Source: Polytrichum commune
Lineage: Eukaryota; Streptophyta; Polytrichopsida; Polytrichales; Polytrichaceae
Direction of reading: 5' to 3'
NCBI GenBank assembly: GCA_950295325.1
Contig: OX485804.1
Span: 68,982,033-69,046,032, forward strand
DNA: 64,000 bases
Shown here: piece after piece, positions 46,621 through 59,200 of the stretch
How the letters are laid out: each line of letters opens with the position of its first letter
How positions within the stretch are numbered: the first letter of the stretch is position 1
Notes under the pieces: model-generated
Database searches by the model: none
What the model saw: the letters and a program-made list of their open reading frames with translations, nothing else
Told to the model about the DNA's origin: nothing
Made by a program: the position numbers and the translations under genes

Positions 46621-47721
46621 TTGACTTATTACACAACCAAAGGCATTGGTAGGAAAGCACGACGAATCGTGGCAATGCCACATGTCTATGAATTGTTTTT
46701 ATCTATATAAATATAGTTGTTTGCAGTTATAATTGACTTATTATTTGTGTGGTTTCGTGCTTTCCAAATTCCAATGGTAATCGGTTGAAAGTTCAACATC
46801 TATAAATAGCGAGTAGATGCCATTCCCATTGGAGGTTCAACTCTTCAATGGAAGTTGCACCTTGACCTCTTGTGGATGTGAACAACAACAAAGGATGACC
46901 CATTCATATCCATATATAAGGTAGGCATGCTTCGGGGTTTATTCTTAAATGGACACATGTATTTGAGTGGTTTATGGTTGGGTATAAATCTAAGAACAAT
47001 CACAACATGTGTGTGTGTGTGTGTGTGTGGACAAAAGAGACAATGCTATATGCTTGAAATTTGTTCATCATTCAAAACGCAATAGTCAACATAAATTGGG
47101 GGGAGGGGGGGGGGGGGGAATATGATCATTTACCATTAACTCATATAACCTTCGTTTGATAATGAATAGAATGTTCATGCATTCTCTGAACATGCACGGT
47201 TTGGATTTGCTAATCATCTACAATAGAAGAAAACTTGTCCATTACAACCGTCTGTTGCAACTTGGCCATTGCTACTCATGCCGTAAATAGCATAGATGAA
47301 CCCATTTTGGTTGTGGTTTTTAAATAATTAGTAATTGAAACCCTCTGGTTGACAATCAAAATGATTTATTAATGTATTTTCACGTCATGAGTCACTATGA
47401 CCAAATCGCAATAGACAATTGTAATAAACAAGTTTTCTTCTAGTGCCCATATCCTACAAGAAGTGAGTATAGAGAGAAAAATCCGTTTAAGACCTGCTTA
47501 CCTTAACATCTGTCACTCTCGTTCACATGTAGGCATGGGGATCAACATTAACTTTGAAATAGCCTTAACCTCATATGTAGTTTATGTTAAATTACCTTAA
47601 CCTCATATGCATTGCAGTAAAAAGAACCAATAAGTGAGTTATTTTGCAAATCACATAAGCGGACCGGGTGTTGAGATTTATTAGCATTTTACGTTTGTGA
47701 GATCAATACGTGCTATTAAGT
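46621..47721. other. Intergenic with simple repeats
   Basis: Holds a (TG)n run at about 47008-47030 and a G-run interrupted by one A at 47098-47118. No gene recognised. Confidence 0.6.
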
Positions 47722-47733
47722 TGAGTGCTATGG
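47722..47733. repeat. Target-site duplication, left copy
   Basis: TGAGTGCTATGG, identical to 60930-60941, directly before the start of the non-LTR element. Confidence 0.8.
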
Positions 47734-47875
47734 GAAAAAGTTCCAATGCACGTTTGAAGAGCGGGATGAGGGCGTAAGCACTAGCGGACGAAGAGCAAGA
47801 GCGGCGAAGTGGAGGCCGGTGGAGACGAAGCATTGCTGGGCGTCTCAGGTGGATTCAACACCGAAACATCACCGT

Positions 47876-48420
47876 GCGTACGAGCTCACTAACGGCTTGG
47901 CTGCAGATCTACAACATACAACACCATGAATTCAAGCATCTGTTGGAAGAGGGTGCCGAATACTGAAGCAGACTGGGCGGCATCCAATTAATGGCTAACT
48001 CCCGGAAGTGTATGTGATAGATCTCAGATTCAGGCAAGCAGAGATCGGGTGCCACCGGTGTACGTGGGCACCAACGGCTGGCTACAGATTTGTAACACAC
48101 ACTAGGGGACTTTAAGCATATGATTGGATCTGGTGTCGAATACTGAAGCAAGCTGGGAGACATTCAGATAAAGGCTAAACTCCCGAAAGTGTGTGTGACA
48201 AATTTTGTGTTCAAGCTAACAGTGCCCGAGCACCACCTTGCGCACGAGGCCACCAACGGCCTGACCACAGATTTGCAAACATACACAAAGGGACTCTGTT
48301 AGATCTGATGCCGAATGTTGAAGCAAGTTGGGCGGCATTCTGATAAAGGCTAACTCCCATACGTGTACGCACAAATCCGTGTTTCAGGGAAGCAGTGGCC
48401 AAGCGCAAACCTGCCTCCGC
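47876..48420 (+). repeat. Three tandem units of about 178-185 bp in the element's 5' region
   Basis: Unit heads contain ACGGCTTGGCTGCAGAT (47893), ACGGCTGGCTACAGAT (48072) and ACGGCCTGACCACAGAT (48256). Each is followed by GCCGAATACTGAAGCA-like, GGCGGCAT-like and TAAAGGCTAACTCCC-like blocks. Such 5' monomers act as promoters in some LINEs. Between 48600 and 48950 the sequence turns into short AGCACCGA-type repeats. Confidence 0.8.
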
Positions 48421-49425
48421 ACCGCCACTCCACGCTCACTGTCCGCACTTCGGAATCAACAGATATTACGAACACTCCTGCGGAGGTGCTCCCTCTGCAA
48501 CCCACATTTCGATCAACGCCCACACTGAGCTCACCGACCACACTTCGATCAACCGACTTCAACAGAGCCAACCCCGGGAGCACACCTCCGTTGGGACCTG
48601 AACCCAAATAGCGCCGAAACGAGCAATACCCGACACAAGCAGCACCGAACTACACAACACCGAAACGAGCAGCATCCAACCCAAACTACATCAACACTGA
48701 ATCAGCACCGAATCAGCACCGAGCTGCAACACCGAGTGCAACATCATCGAGTGCATCACCGAGTGCAGCATCACCAAGATCCAGGTACAAACAGCACCGA
48801 AACGGCACCAGAAGCAGAGGTAGCAAATCCCCAAGCGCAGCAGCACCGAGACTCCAAGCTACATTACAGTCAGCTCCGAACCCAGCATCAACGAGAGTCA
48901 GATACCAGCAACACCAAATCACAAGGGCAACATCATCAAAACTCCAAGGTAAGTTACCGCCACCTACAAAACTCAGTACTATTGAATTTAAGCTTTGTCA
49001 ATACAGTAATAATAAGCTCAATTCCTTGAGCATTCAAAGCAACCCACTGCATGCCTGGGGGCCACTGGCTCCCGGGAGGGCCCCTGCTTCGAATGCCAAG
49101 GTCCGCAGACCACATCAAAAACACTCAATCACATTAGCTCCCCCTAGACACCAAATACCAAAGCTACTAAAGAAAATTTCCCTCACAATTGTATACTTAA
49201 CAACCTTGTGGTGGCATCTTACTCCAAGAAACATGACTGGAGCTTCGAAACCCAGCGCTCGCAATCAAAACCCCAACCCCGAGGTGGTGATGGAGGAAGT
49301 TACGCCTCCGGGCAAGAGGAACTCTCCGCACTCTTCTAAACCATCACACAAAAAAACCCAAGAGCAACACGATATCCCTCTACCGAGATTCATCTAAGAT
49401 AGAATTTTGGTATGGGTACCCGGCC

Positions 49426-50898
49426 ATGGAAACTATTGCATACAAAGCGGGCATCCCACCCATCTCCGTGACCACACTAATTGAGGAATTAGTGGCATCG
49501 GGATATGTTGCAAGTGAGGCGGAAGAGATATGCTCAGCACGCATGTCATTTCCGAGAGTGCAACAAAAGCTTTGGCCAACAAACCGCCCGGACGGCATCG
49601 AAGGCCAACACGTCAACATTACACAACTACCCTTTGACATTGAGGTAAATCTGAAAACCAACCTATCCATGGACTACCACATACTATTGCATTTCGAAAA
49701 ACCCAACACTCCCTTTAGCCAAGAGCAAATCATGAAGAAGATGATAGTGCGCTTTCAAGTCATGCAAATTCCACTTGGGGATCTAATAGGAGAACCAATA
49801 GCAATTCTTTGTTATGGTCCTAAAACGGCTAGAGTATGGTCAGGGATGGCCAAAATTCACCTCAAAAATCCAAGCAAGGATGGCATGGCCCTCTTGAATG
49901 GGAGGAGAATTTTTGCAATTACACTAGATGATGACACTCTCACCATAGCCAAGGTAGCCAAGTCTTACGACCCACTCGCCTCAAGCAACCTTTTGACTAT
50001 CAAGATCCACACTGACAACATCCGCAACCTCGAATCACACCAACTTCTCAAAGCGATCGTGGAAGAAAGCTTCAAGCGCGGTCATGAGTTCGAGCTTACA
50101 CAAGTGCAGAAAGCATCAGGGGAAGCCTATGGATGGCTAATCACGACGTCGCCAGAACAAGTGGAGAAGATCGGCCGCAACAAAATCCCGGTCCTCGGCG
50201 AACTCCTCACTCCGGTAATATCCTCAGGTGATCAACTCTCCCGTGAGGATGTCATTCGCCGCAACTGTCTAGTCTTGCTTGCAAAAGGTCTCAATCTCAC
50301 TAAAGCCACTGAACCAACCACCACAAGTCTACATGCACACTTTGGCACAAAAAACATTGTGTCCGTCTTCTATCCTAGAGCAACAGGTAACATTCACCAT
50401 GGAATAGCAAACGTGGAATGCTTAAACTCGGCCGTGTACAAACAACACTTGAAGAAGTCAGTACGACTTCTAAACAAATGGGTTGTTTTTTCACCACATC
50501 CAAACTCCCTTGACGGAAGTGCAAGGCCTGACGATGCCACATTGAAGAAGTTAGGCTTCACAGACATCAACAATGCCTTGGCCAACACGATCGAAGCCTT
50601 GAAGAATGCCCCCGGTCCAAGCCAGCCACCCCTCACCAAAGCCGACATTGCCACACTTGTGGAAGATGTTGTCTCGAAGGAGAATACTAAGCTAAGGGAG
50701 GAATTCAAGGCGGACATGACACTCCTACGAACGGACATGCGCACGGAAGCACAAAGCTACGCCGACCAAATCAATTTTGAACTCCGTAGTGCTCTCACAA
50801 ACTTGGAACAAGTATTAGGACAAAGCATGCAAGTAGTCAAAAATTTTGTAAGGCCCTCCCTTCCTTCCCCGGATGCACCAAACCCTCGGCCAAACTAG
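49426..50898 (+). CDS. Retrotransposon ORF1 protein, 490 aa
   Basis: An intact frame. The middle part (AKIHLKNPSKDGMALLNGRR and surroundings) is compatible with an RNA-binding fold. The C-terminal 100 residues (LVEDVVSKENTKLREEFKAD) look like a coiled coil, as in trimeric LINE ORF1 proteins. The frame is open for about 130 bases upstream of the ATG. A likely true N-terminus (MTGASKPSARNQNPNPEV, from about 49230) sits in another frame, so a frameshift near 49350 (a run of seven A) is possible. Base composition is normal here, unlike ORF2. Role inferred from position. Confidence 0.75.
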   Translation: METIAYKAGIPPISVTTLIEELVASGYVASEAEEICSARMSFPRVQQKLWPTNRPDGIEGQHVNITQLPFDIEVNLKTNLSMDYHILLHFEKPNTPFSQEQIMKKMIVRFQVMQIPLGDLIGEPIAILCYGPKTARVWSGMAKIHLKNPSKDGMALLNGRRIFAITLDDDTLTIAKVAKSYDPLASSNLLTIKIHTDNIRNLESHQLLKAIVEESFKRGHEFELTQVQKASGEAYGWLITTSPEQVEKIGRNKIPVLGELLTPVISSGDQLSREDVIRRNCLVLLAKGLNLTKATEPTTTSLHAHFGTKNIVSVFYPRATGNIHHGIANVECLNSAVYKQHLKKSVRLLNKWVVFSPHPNSLDGSARPDDATLKKLGFTDINNALANTIEALKNAPGPSQPPLTKADIATLVEDVVSKENTKLREEFKADMTLLRTDMRTEAQSYADQINFELRSALTNLEQVLGQSMQVVKNFVRPSLPSPDAPNPRPN

Positions 50899-51023
50899 TA
50901 GCCAACTACAACTCCATCGCAATAACAACTAGCGTTATAGTACTCAATAGTATTTCAAACCTCACAACTTATCTTCATAAAGTTGTTACACACAACCCCA
51001 TTGCTCAAAACCCATGCTCACCA

Positions 51024-53747
51024 TTGTTTTATGGTAGAACTCCATCCTCACCTCAAGCTCAATACTCCTACAGTTTAGATATCGCATACACTCTACTTCT
51101 ATATGTATCTATTTGTTATATCAATAAAAGTGACTACTATGTGCAAAAATCTCTTCACACCACTCTCAAAATAAAACATATACTCTCAACAAACACAAAA
51201 AACCAAAATCAATATAAATTGGCACAACCATCACACCAAAAATCCAACACCTCCAACATATTCTACTACCCATCAAATACTCTACATAAGAACTACTTCC
51301 AACCATTCCCATCCACCCACATACTTAACACACTACTCACACATATAATCAAAACACCCAAAACAAAACTTTTTCCAATAAAACCCACCCCTCCTAGACA
51401 CACGTACCTAGAAAACCTTACAACACAAGCTTTACTAACACTCATTAAATACATAAACAAACCTAGAATAAAATGCATAATTAACATTCCGAACACATCA
51501 AAATCCTATAAACAAACACCCATCACATACCAAACACAATGGCACTATAGTTTAGACAAAACACACCCCCCGGGGACCTCTCAAAATAAGCAAAAATCCC
51601 ATTACACCTCCCACAAAAAACCACATATATTCTCAAATATCACACTAAACCAAACTTGCTATCACAAAACCCACCACAAGCCCATCATAACTCTTTACCA
51701 TACACTTCCAATTAATCACATACTTTATAGAACTACACATAAAACCTTCAAACACGTGCAATCTAAACTTTCTACATCAAGACCAATACCCATTCAAAAG
51801 GTTTATTTAAACCCTCTTAGCCCCATAACACAAGCTTCGCTAGAATACATTATAACAACAAACAATCCCAATAAAACACATACTCTACGAACCCTCTACA
51901 CAATAAACACCCCCCTAGAAAGCTATAAAAACCTCACACCTACAAATCCTACAAAGCAAACCTACACATACAATTATAACACCATGCAACTACCCATAAG
52001 CATCCCCCCTATAAAACCAAGAACAACACATATACTCACAAAACAAAAATACATAAATAATCAAATCGCACATCCACAAATCAGTGTACTACCCATACAC
52101 ACCCCATCAAAAACAAGAGCAATAACACTCACATATAACCACCCTACCAACTACCCAACTCCTACAAACTCCACTAGCCAAGTAAAAACAAAACCAAAAA
52201 ATAACAACACCCCAACAACCGGCCACTACTTACTCCACCAAAAAGGACCTCCCATCTCAACTATTCCATACTCTATAAAATTATGTATAATCAATCACAA
52301 ACACAAAAAGGTTAAAATTGCACCCAAACACAAAAAGGTTTTAGCCCACCAGCCACACCATAAAAGTTATAAAAACCAATCTACAAACGGAGAGAAACCA
52401 AAAGTAATAAAAATCTACAACATACACCTCTTACCCAAACAACTTGAAGAAATCACACCCATCCTACACTACAATGCCCATCCAACCCACAAACACCCCC
52501 AACCTCACTCAAAATACATATCACATCCAAAACATGGACTCCATCCAAGACACAACTCTCATTCAAAGAGTAAACTTCATCTGAAATATAGAATCCGCTC
52601 AAACCTTAGACTTTACCTTAAAAACAAAGTGCATCCACAACAACGCCGAAAGCATAATACCTACTCAAAACAAGAAACCCAACCTAACCTAGAACCTCAC
52701 CCGCTATCTAAAAAACATCCCAACCTACGCTCAAAAAACACACCATACCCTAGTTTCAAATCCAACCTCCACTCGAAATACAAATCATATCACAAATACA
52801 AAATAACCTTGTCCTACCATCTCCACCACAAGCCAAACCCTATCACAACCAAATGGAAACCACGCATAACTACAAAACACGTACTCCAAGACAACTCCCA
52901 TACACACCTCTTAACCAAATATAACACCCACCAAAACCACAAATCATTCCCCAGAAACCACCCCTACTCAAAACTAAATTTGCACACTAAACAAAAACTC
53001 AACCCGAAAAACAAAGCAACCTCAACCTACCAACCTCACCTCTCAACAAACACCAAAACATACCTACAAAACAAATGCTCCAAAAATAAACCCTACCCTA
53101 ACTTTGAACTCCATCACAAAATCAAAAATCTACTAAAACCTCATACAAAATACCAACCCCACCCAAAAAACACAATGGCCTCGGCCTACCGGCCTCGCCA
53201 CACAAATAATAACAAATACCACTTCATAAATAATTGGAAACCTAATTCAATAACAAGCCAAAAATCTATAAATAATACAAAACCACACTTTTCACCCATA
53301 CAAATAGAAAATACCATACCCGCTATACCTAACCTCTCTACCACAACCAAACTCACAATCAAAATATATCCAAAAATAATCCACTTCCATGGATACTGCT
53401 TCATTACCAAACTAGAACTGCTAAAATGTGGGGACATAGAATCCAACCCCGGACCAATGCCTAACATACTACATACACATCCTGCTACACACAAAAAGAG
53501 AGCCAACATATACTTCATCCCAAACACTATAAAACTACAACCTGAATACCAACACATAGCAAATACATTTGCTCCCATACTAAAAAACACACACCCACTA
53601 CACCATCAAGCAACAAATATCCACCCACATCTACATCAATACATCCAAACACACATGCAATCACCACTAACTCATATGCTATATGCTATAGTCATCACCA
53701 TCCACCCCTCAATAGACACATGCAATAGCATACTAGCCCCACCCTAA
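51024..53747 (+). CDS. Retrotransposon ORF2 N-terminal region, unknown function, ends with a 2A peptide region
   Basis: 907 residues dominated by N, T, K, H, P, I and Y, reflecting a strongly G-poor coding strand. No domain is recognised in the first 790 residues. Short heptad-free repeats such as HPKHGLHPRHNSHSKSKLHL occur. Near the end lies LLKCGDIESNPGP. The frame stops at a TAA (53745-53747) but continues in the same frame into the endonuclease, so the stop is probably a lesion. The true start is unknown; 51024 is only the first ATG of the open frame. Confidence 0.5.
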   Translation: MFYGRTPSSPQAQYSYSLDIAYTLLLYVSICYINKSDYYVQKSLHTTLKIKHILSTNTKNQNQYKLAQPSHQKSNTSNIFYYPSNTLHKNYFQPFPSTHILNTLLTHIIKTPKTKLFPIKPTPPRHTYLENLTTQALLTLIKYINKPRIKCIINIPNTSKSYKQTPITYQTQWHYSLDKTHPPGTSQNKQKSHYTSHKKPHIFSNITLNQTCYHKTHHKPIITLYHTLPINHILYRTTHKTFKHVQSKLSTSRPIPIQKVYLNPLSPITQASLEYIITTNNPNKTHTLRTLYTINTPLESYKNLTPTNPTKQTYTYNYNTMQLPISIPPIKPRTTHILTKQKYINNQIAHPQISVLPIHTPSKTRAITLTYNHPTNYPTPTNSTSQVKTKPKNNNTPTTGHYLLHQKGPPISTIPYSIKLCIINHKHKKVKIAPKHKKVLAHQPHHKSYKNQSTNGEKPKVIKIYNIHLLPKQLEEITPILHYNAHPTHKHPQPHSKYISHPKHGLHPRHNSHSKSKLHLKYRIRSNLRLYLKNKVHPQQRRKHNTYSKQETQPNLEPHPLSKKHPNLRSKNTPYPSFKSNLHSKYKSYHKYKITLSYHLHHKPNPITTKWKPRITTKHVLQDNSHTHLLTKYNTHQNHKSFPRNHPYSKLNLHTKQKLNPKNKATSTYQPHLSTNTKTYLQNKCSKNKPYPNFELHHKIKNLLKPHTKYQPHPKNTMASAYRPRHTNNNKYHFINNWKPNSITSQKSINNTKPHFSPIQIENTIPAIPNLSTTTKLTIKIYPKIIHFHGYCFITKLELLKCGDIESNPGPMPNILHTHPATHKKRANIYFIPNTIKLQPEYQHIANTFAPILKNTHPLHHQATNIHPHLHQYIQTHMQSPLTHMLYAIVITIHPSIDTCNSILAPP
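53403..53456 (+). other. 2A-like ribosome-skipping peptide
   Basis: Codons for ITKLELLKCGDIESNPGP include the consensus D(V/I)ExNPGP. 2A peptides make the ribosome skip the bond between the final glycine and proline (here between 53453 and 53454), releasing the upstream protein. They are known in several AP-endonuclease-type non-LTR retrotransposons. Here it would free the upstream region from the nuclease/RT polyprotein. Confidence 0.88.
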
Positions 53748-55460
53748 AATTACCACTTTAACGACATATGGACCAACACATTAATTATTAGACTAGCTAA
53801 CCTCACCAACCCCCCCGAAAGGCACATATTGACACCTCACCCCTACACAACATTTGTAGGAAACAATCAAGATATAATACTCCCAAAAAATTCAATACAC
53901 ACAGAAATATATGAATTCATTCACAACCAAGATACTACACCCACACCCATCACCCTCCAAAACAAATTTACCTTCTTCCCAAATAAATTAATCACTGAAG
54001 CACTTCGATGCCTAGAAAGCATAAACGAATACTCGCACCCACCCCCAGCTACTCCCGCACCAACCATAAGAATCAACACACATACTGTATACGAAACAAA
54101 CATAATAACATGGAATGCATCATCACTCAACACTTCACTGCCAAACCTACAAAGCCTAATAAACAATTCGCTAAACAACACAGCAATCATACATATCCAA
54201 GAAACCAAACTAACTACAAACAAATCTACAAAATACATACAAAATCTATTTCCGGAATTCAAACTCATTTTTAACAACACACATGCACTTACAAGATGCA
54301 TACAACAAAGAATGCCCTATACACCCGGAAGAGGAGGCCTACTCACACTTATCCACAAAAAATATGCATTCCATGGGAATATTACCAAAATTCCCACACC
54401 AGCAAATATCTCCCCATACCTACAAATAATTAAAATAAACAATCACCCACTAATACCTTGGCTAATAATACATATATATATACCTACACACTTAGAAGAC
54501 ATACACCTCCTCCCACACCTTAAAAACGAAATCACTAATCAAATCACTATAAACCCCAATCATATATATACATTATGTGGCAATTTTAACCGAGATATTG
54601 CACTTAGAAGAAGGCAAAATAACAACATTAACACCCCCCCACAAAAAGAAGACTACCAATGGAAAAAATTTACGACATCACTCAACCTAAAATATATCCC
54701 AACTAACACTCGCATCACCAGACAAGGAGGCTATAATTACACATCAACAAGTCTAATAGATGGATTCTACATCCACTCACCAGACAACAACAAATTCATC
54801 TCCACCACAAATACAAATATAAATCTAAACTCAGACCATTATCCAGTTGCACTACATATCCCCCACAACACCCTTATAGCCAGATCCCCACCCATCACAA
54901 ACATGTCACCAACTAGAATACTAAATCCAATACCATCAGAAAATATCGAAAAATTCAACATAACATTCTTCGAAGAAAACTCTGCCCAAATAAAAACCCT
55001 TACCACATTACTAGAAAACCATCAACACTTAACCCCGGATCAATGGGTAGAAGCCTGTACAACATTTGACTATATTGTAAACAAAATTTCAGAAACAATT
55101 GAAAGAACATGTAAAGCAGACCCGTTACCAAACCTTACGAGTAGAACATCACAACAAGGTGGTTTCCTGCCACAAAAACTGGCCAGAGAATGGAAAAGAC
55201 ACCTCAACACATATCACCTTATAAGAAAAACCATATACATTGCACAACACGATCCACTCTGGCAACCACACCCCATCCTAAACAATATACGAAACCATCA
55301 ACACACAAACATCCCACACCCACCTATCACAACGACACCCCCTACTGAGTGGATTAATATCATAGCAATCATAGCAAAAAAAGAAAATAAAGAAGCCAGA
55401 AAAATCACCACAAAATACACCAAAGACTGCATTCTAAAAGCCGTATCAAAATACAAATAA
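53748..55460 (+). CDS. Retrotransposon ORF2: AP-endonuclease domain
   Basis: In frame with the preceding region. Motifs in order: ITWNASSLN (about 54105), IIHIQETKL (54190), GRGGLLTLIHKKY (54330), LCGNFNRDI (54575, where GDFN is usual, so an active-site Asp may be lost), YNYTSTSLIDGFYI (54735) and NLNSDHYPVALHI (54820). This enzyme nicks the target for primed reverse transcription. The C-terminal 200 residues form the linker to the RT. A TAA at 55458-55460 ends the frame, which continues in phase. Confidence 0.85.
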   Translation, partial: NYHFNDIWTNTLIIRLANLTNPPERHILTPHPYTTFVGNNQDIILPKNSIHTEIYEFIHNQDTTPTPITLQNKFTFFPNKLITEALRCLESINEYSHPPPATPAPTIRINTHTVYETNIITWNASSLNTSLPNLQSLINNSLNNTAIIHIQETKLTTNKSTKYIQNLFPEFKLIFNNTHALTRCIQQRMPYTPGRGGLLTLIHKKYAFHGNITKIPTPANISPYLQIIKINNHPLIPWLIIHIYIPTHLEDIHLLPHLKNEITNQITINPNHIYTLCGNFNRDIALRRRQNNNINTPPQKEDYQWKKFTTSLNLKYIPTNTRITRQGGYNYTSTSLIDGFYIHSPDNNKFISTTNTNINLNSDHYPVALHIPHNTLIARSPPITNMSPTRILNPIPSENIEKFNITFFEENSAQIKTLTTLLENHQHLTPDQWVEACTTFDYIVNKISETIERTCKADPLPNLTSRTSQQGGFLPQKLAREWKRHLNTYHLIRKTIYIAQHDPLWQPHPILNNIRNHQHTNIPHPPITTTPPTEWINIIAIIAKKENKEARKITTKYTKDCILKAVSKYK

Positions 55461-56243
55461 ATGTACGAAAGAAGCCCCAAAAAAATAAATCGGAAAATCT
55501 TCAAGAATACTGAAACCTCACCCCTGGACTCCATCATTGATAGACAAAACAATATACTAACCAACCCAGAAGACATCGCATCAGAAATTTACATACAACA
55601 ATCCATCAGTAACCGTCCTACAGTCCCCACATGCCAATACTAAAATACACACCCTTTACACTGCACATGTAGAGTCCGACAATATCCATGGCATGACCTA
55701 GACGGATACATAATTGACAAGCGAGGAGAACCCCACACCCCTCTACACACGTATTTTGACCAAGAAACATACGACTTTTGTCTTAAAAACCTAAGTAATA
55801 ACAAAACCCCAGACCCAGACAAAATACCTAATTCAATTCTAAAAAATATGCCCCCACGCTTTCACAAATTACTCTTCCTATTATTTAAACACTGTTATAA
55901 ACAAAAACAAATTCCCGCATCATGGAAAACCAGTCTAATAGTATTACTATATAAAAAAGGAAACCCATCACAACTAACAAACCACAGACCTATTGCGCTA
56001 GCTAACACCATATATAAATTTTACACGAGTACACTAACCTCTATTCTATCAACATATGGCGAAAAATACCAAATATTACATGACAGTCAAGAAGGCTTCA
56101 GAGCAGAGAGAAGCACTTCTAGACAAATCCAACTACTCATCGGAGCACTTGAAAACGCAAGACTCACGAACCAAGATATATATATATCCTCTACATTGAC
56201 TTCAAAAACGCCTTTGGCTCTATTGATCACGCCAGACTTTTAG
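55461..56243 (+). CDS. Retrotransposon ORF2: RT N-terminal part (fingers)
   Basis: Continues in the same frame after the TAA. It is interrupted by a further TAA (55641-55643) and then reads PDPDKIPNSILKNM, IPASWKTSLIVLLYKKG, HRPIALANTIYKF and DSQEGFRAERST, matching RT motifs 0 to 3. At the short TA repeat near 56175-56186 the frame shifts, and the RT goes on in another frame. Microsatellite slippage is the likely cause. Confidence 0.85.
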
Positions 56244-59200
56244 CCATAATGAAAGATTTGGGATATCCCACTGATTCCATAAACCTCATAGGAAACATAT
56301 ACTCACAATCCTCAACAATATTCATTGGCGAATACTTCGGAAAAACCTCACCAATCCCTATTCAAAGAGGTACAATACAAGGTGATACCCTTAGCCCATA
56401 TCTATTTATCATATTCCTAGAACCCCTCCTCAGATGGCTACAACAAGGAAATAATGGATACACTTTTGGCACATCAAAAGTAAAAATCTCATTAGCAGCA
56501 TATGCAGATGATCTAGCAGCCATCGCCAATAAACTAGAGACATTACAAACACAACTCAACAAACTAGACAAATTCTGCGAATGGGCAGGAATGGACCTTG
56601 GAATACCCAAGTGTGCAATAACTGGCTGCCCAAACAAATCCAAACTTCACCCCACAACCTTTAAAGCCTTAATCCAATCCACCAATATAAACTACAGGAA
56701 TCAACCTATACCAGTCTTAAACCAACATGAACCATACACGTATCTAGGAATAAACCTTGCACCATCACTCAAATGGAAAACACAAATAAATACTACTACA
56801 ACTAAAATCATCAAACAATGTCAAGCCCTTGCAACATGCCCAGCTACTATGAAACAAAAAATAAACATGGCAGATACAGTCATACGCGCTGGAATAGCAT
56901 ACAGCTTCTATGCAGTACCTTACTCCATACCAGCTATAAAAAAACTAGATAAAAAAATCATAGCACTTCACAAAACGATTTGCGGGATACCCAAATGCAC
57001 ATCTAACATCGCTACACAACTCCCACACAATCTATTTGGAATCGAAGCTTTCTCACTACAAAATGCCTATCTAAGATGCATTGGAGAACAACTACAAAAT
57101 GCCCTCAATGACAAAGGAAGAATTGGGAAAATATATATTGGTCTATTACAATTCATACTCGCCAAATATGGGGATTTTCAAGAAATCACTCACATTAAAT
57201 ACCACCACTGTGTTAGATCACCCATCACTAGAACATTGTTCTTGCTCAAACATAAAGCCGGAGTCCATCTAAAAAGCACAATAAATAACTTTCTACTAAC
57301 CCCATCCTCACTTGAAACTGCATGGATGCAAGAAGCACAAATGATACATGGCCTAGACCCCAACACCTCACTTAAACTACTACACAAACTACTTATACAT
57401 AATATAACCACATTAGACCAAATTACCATCCCTAATGGTACCACTCCAATAAACAAGGACGAATTCAAAATCTACCACTCCACTCCTTCTAAACTTATCC
57501 AAAGCGCACTTAATATAGCTAATCAACTATTCTGCGACCCCCCCTGCAATCAATGCTCCCTACCTTGCCAACAACATCACCCAACAAGATCCCTCAAAAA
57601 CAAATATATAATAAGAAATCACAACATCCTACCTCACACACCGACCGCCCCCGTACACCCCCCTAACCTTCACATCCCCCATCTACCTCCTCCTCCCAAC
57701 AACATGCTTAAAGACCCCCGACAATTTCCCATACACAAAATACTCGATCACAAACAAAAACAATCTAATGACCACAATGGAATAAAAAGAACAATCACGT
57801 CATACCTATGTCAATGGACCACAACAAATAACAATACATATAATAAATGGCGAACCCAAAGGGACCTATACCCCTATTGTGAAGCCAACATATGTAATCA
57901 CAACACACACCTGCTTATCCAATATTACACAGAAAGACAACACAAGCATTTTTCAAACATCATTAACACCTACTTCACCACAGAACAACACCGAGACACA
58001 AGATACGTCACACCAATCACAATGATTCCGTTAGCACATATCTCTATTAGTGAATGCAACCCAGAAAACGACATTGAAACAAACTCTGATACTATCCAAA
58101 CACAATTCGATGTCGCTCACATATACGAAGACAATGGAAGGCATCTCATTACCATCCCGAAAGCTAGACTAACATGGCTATGGAAACAATACCAATTGGC
58201 AAAAAATACCACACATGGTCTAGAACCATCTACCCAATCATTCGAAACTGAAATTGTTTGGCTATACCAAAGATACAAATACTGTATCCCAAAAAACGAC
58301 CCACTCAAAAGAACCCAATATACAATACCAACTCAAATATTGAATCTACTAATTACAACATTCAATATTAACCACTCGTATTTTTCATCTCCAGTTACAT
58401 GTCCTACACAATTCACCCAATTCTACTCACCATTCTCACGAGACATAATATTTGGATCCTTAGGTAAAGTGTTTGACTACAAATGGCAAGGAATCGGATA
58501 CGCACATCCTCACAACCCAACAGACCTACAACAAGCCATTCACTGGGCACGCATGGCGGCCCAAAATGACCCTTACACAATCACTATAATTATATCCCCA
58601 GACAATGATTGGTACCAAAACTCGAACCCACATACAGGCCCATTCCCAGACACACATGTCATTGCCCATTTTGCCGCTGACACAATCACATATGAAGAAC
58701 CAACAATACCCCCCGAGCTCAATATCACAAGGAAAAAACCATCTGCCATGCAAATATTCTGTATCCATCACCAAAATAATAACATAGGTACCTACGAACA
58801 AATGAAGTTAATAAATGACACAACAAATAACCTACAAATACTACAAAGCCACACTCAAATTGCACCACCCACCCCTCCGAACATCACCGTTAACCCTAGT
58901 AAAAAATGGGCTAAATCAAACTACCCAAACACACCCCTACACAATAATATCCCCACCCCACAACTTCCAAACTACCAAACTAACTTACCGCTAAAATTCC
59001 ACCCCCAATTTAGCTACTACACGGACGGATCCTTTATAAAACCCAAAGAAATTGCCCCTGGGGTATGGAGAAGAGAAAGAGCTAGATACGGTATCTATAG
59101 CCCCAAAGGCTTAAATATTGCCAAAAGACTACATGGGCATCAAAACATACTACGTGCAGAAATGATGGCTATACACAAAACACTAAGAATCATCAATACA

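Noticed and set aside
53921-54301. Minus-strand ORF of 126 aa
   Set aside because: Shadow of the endonuclease frame; hydrophobic composition comes from the G-poor plus strand.
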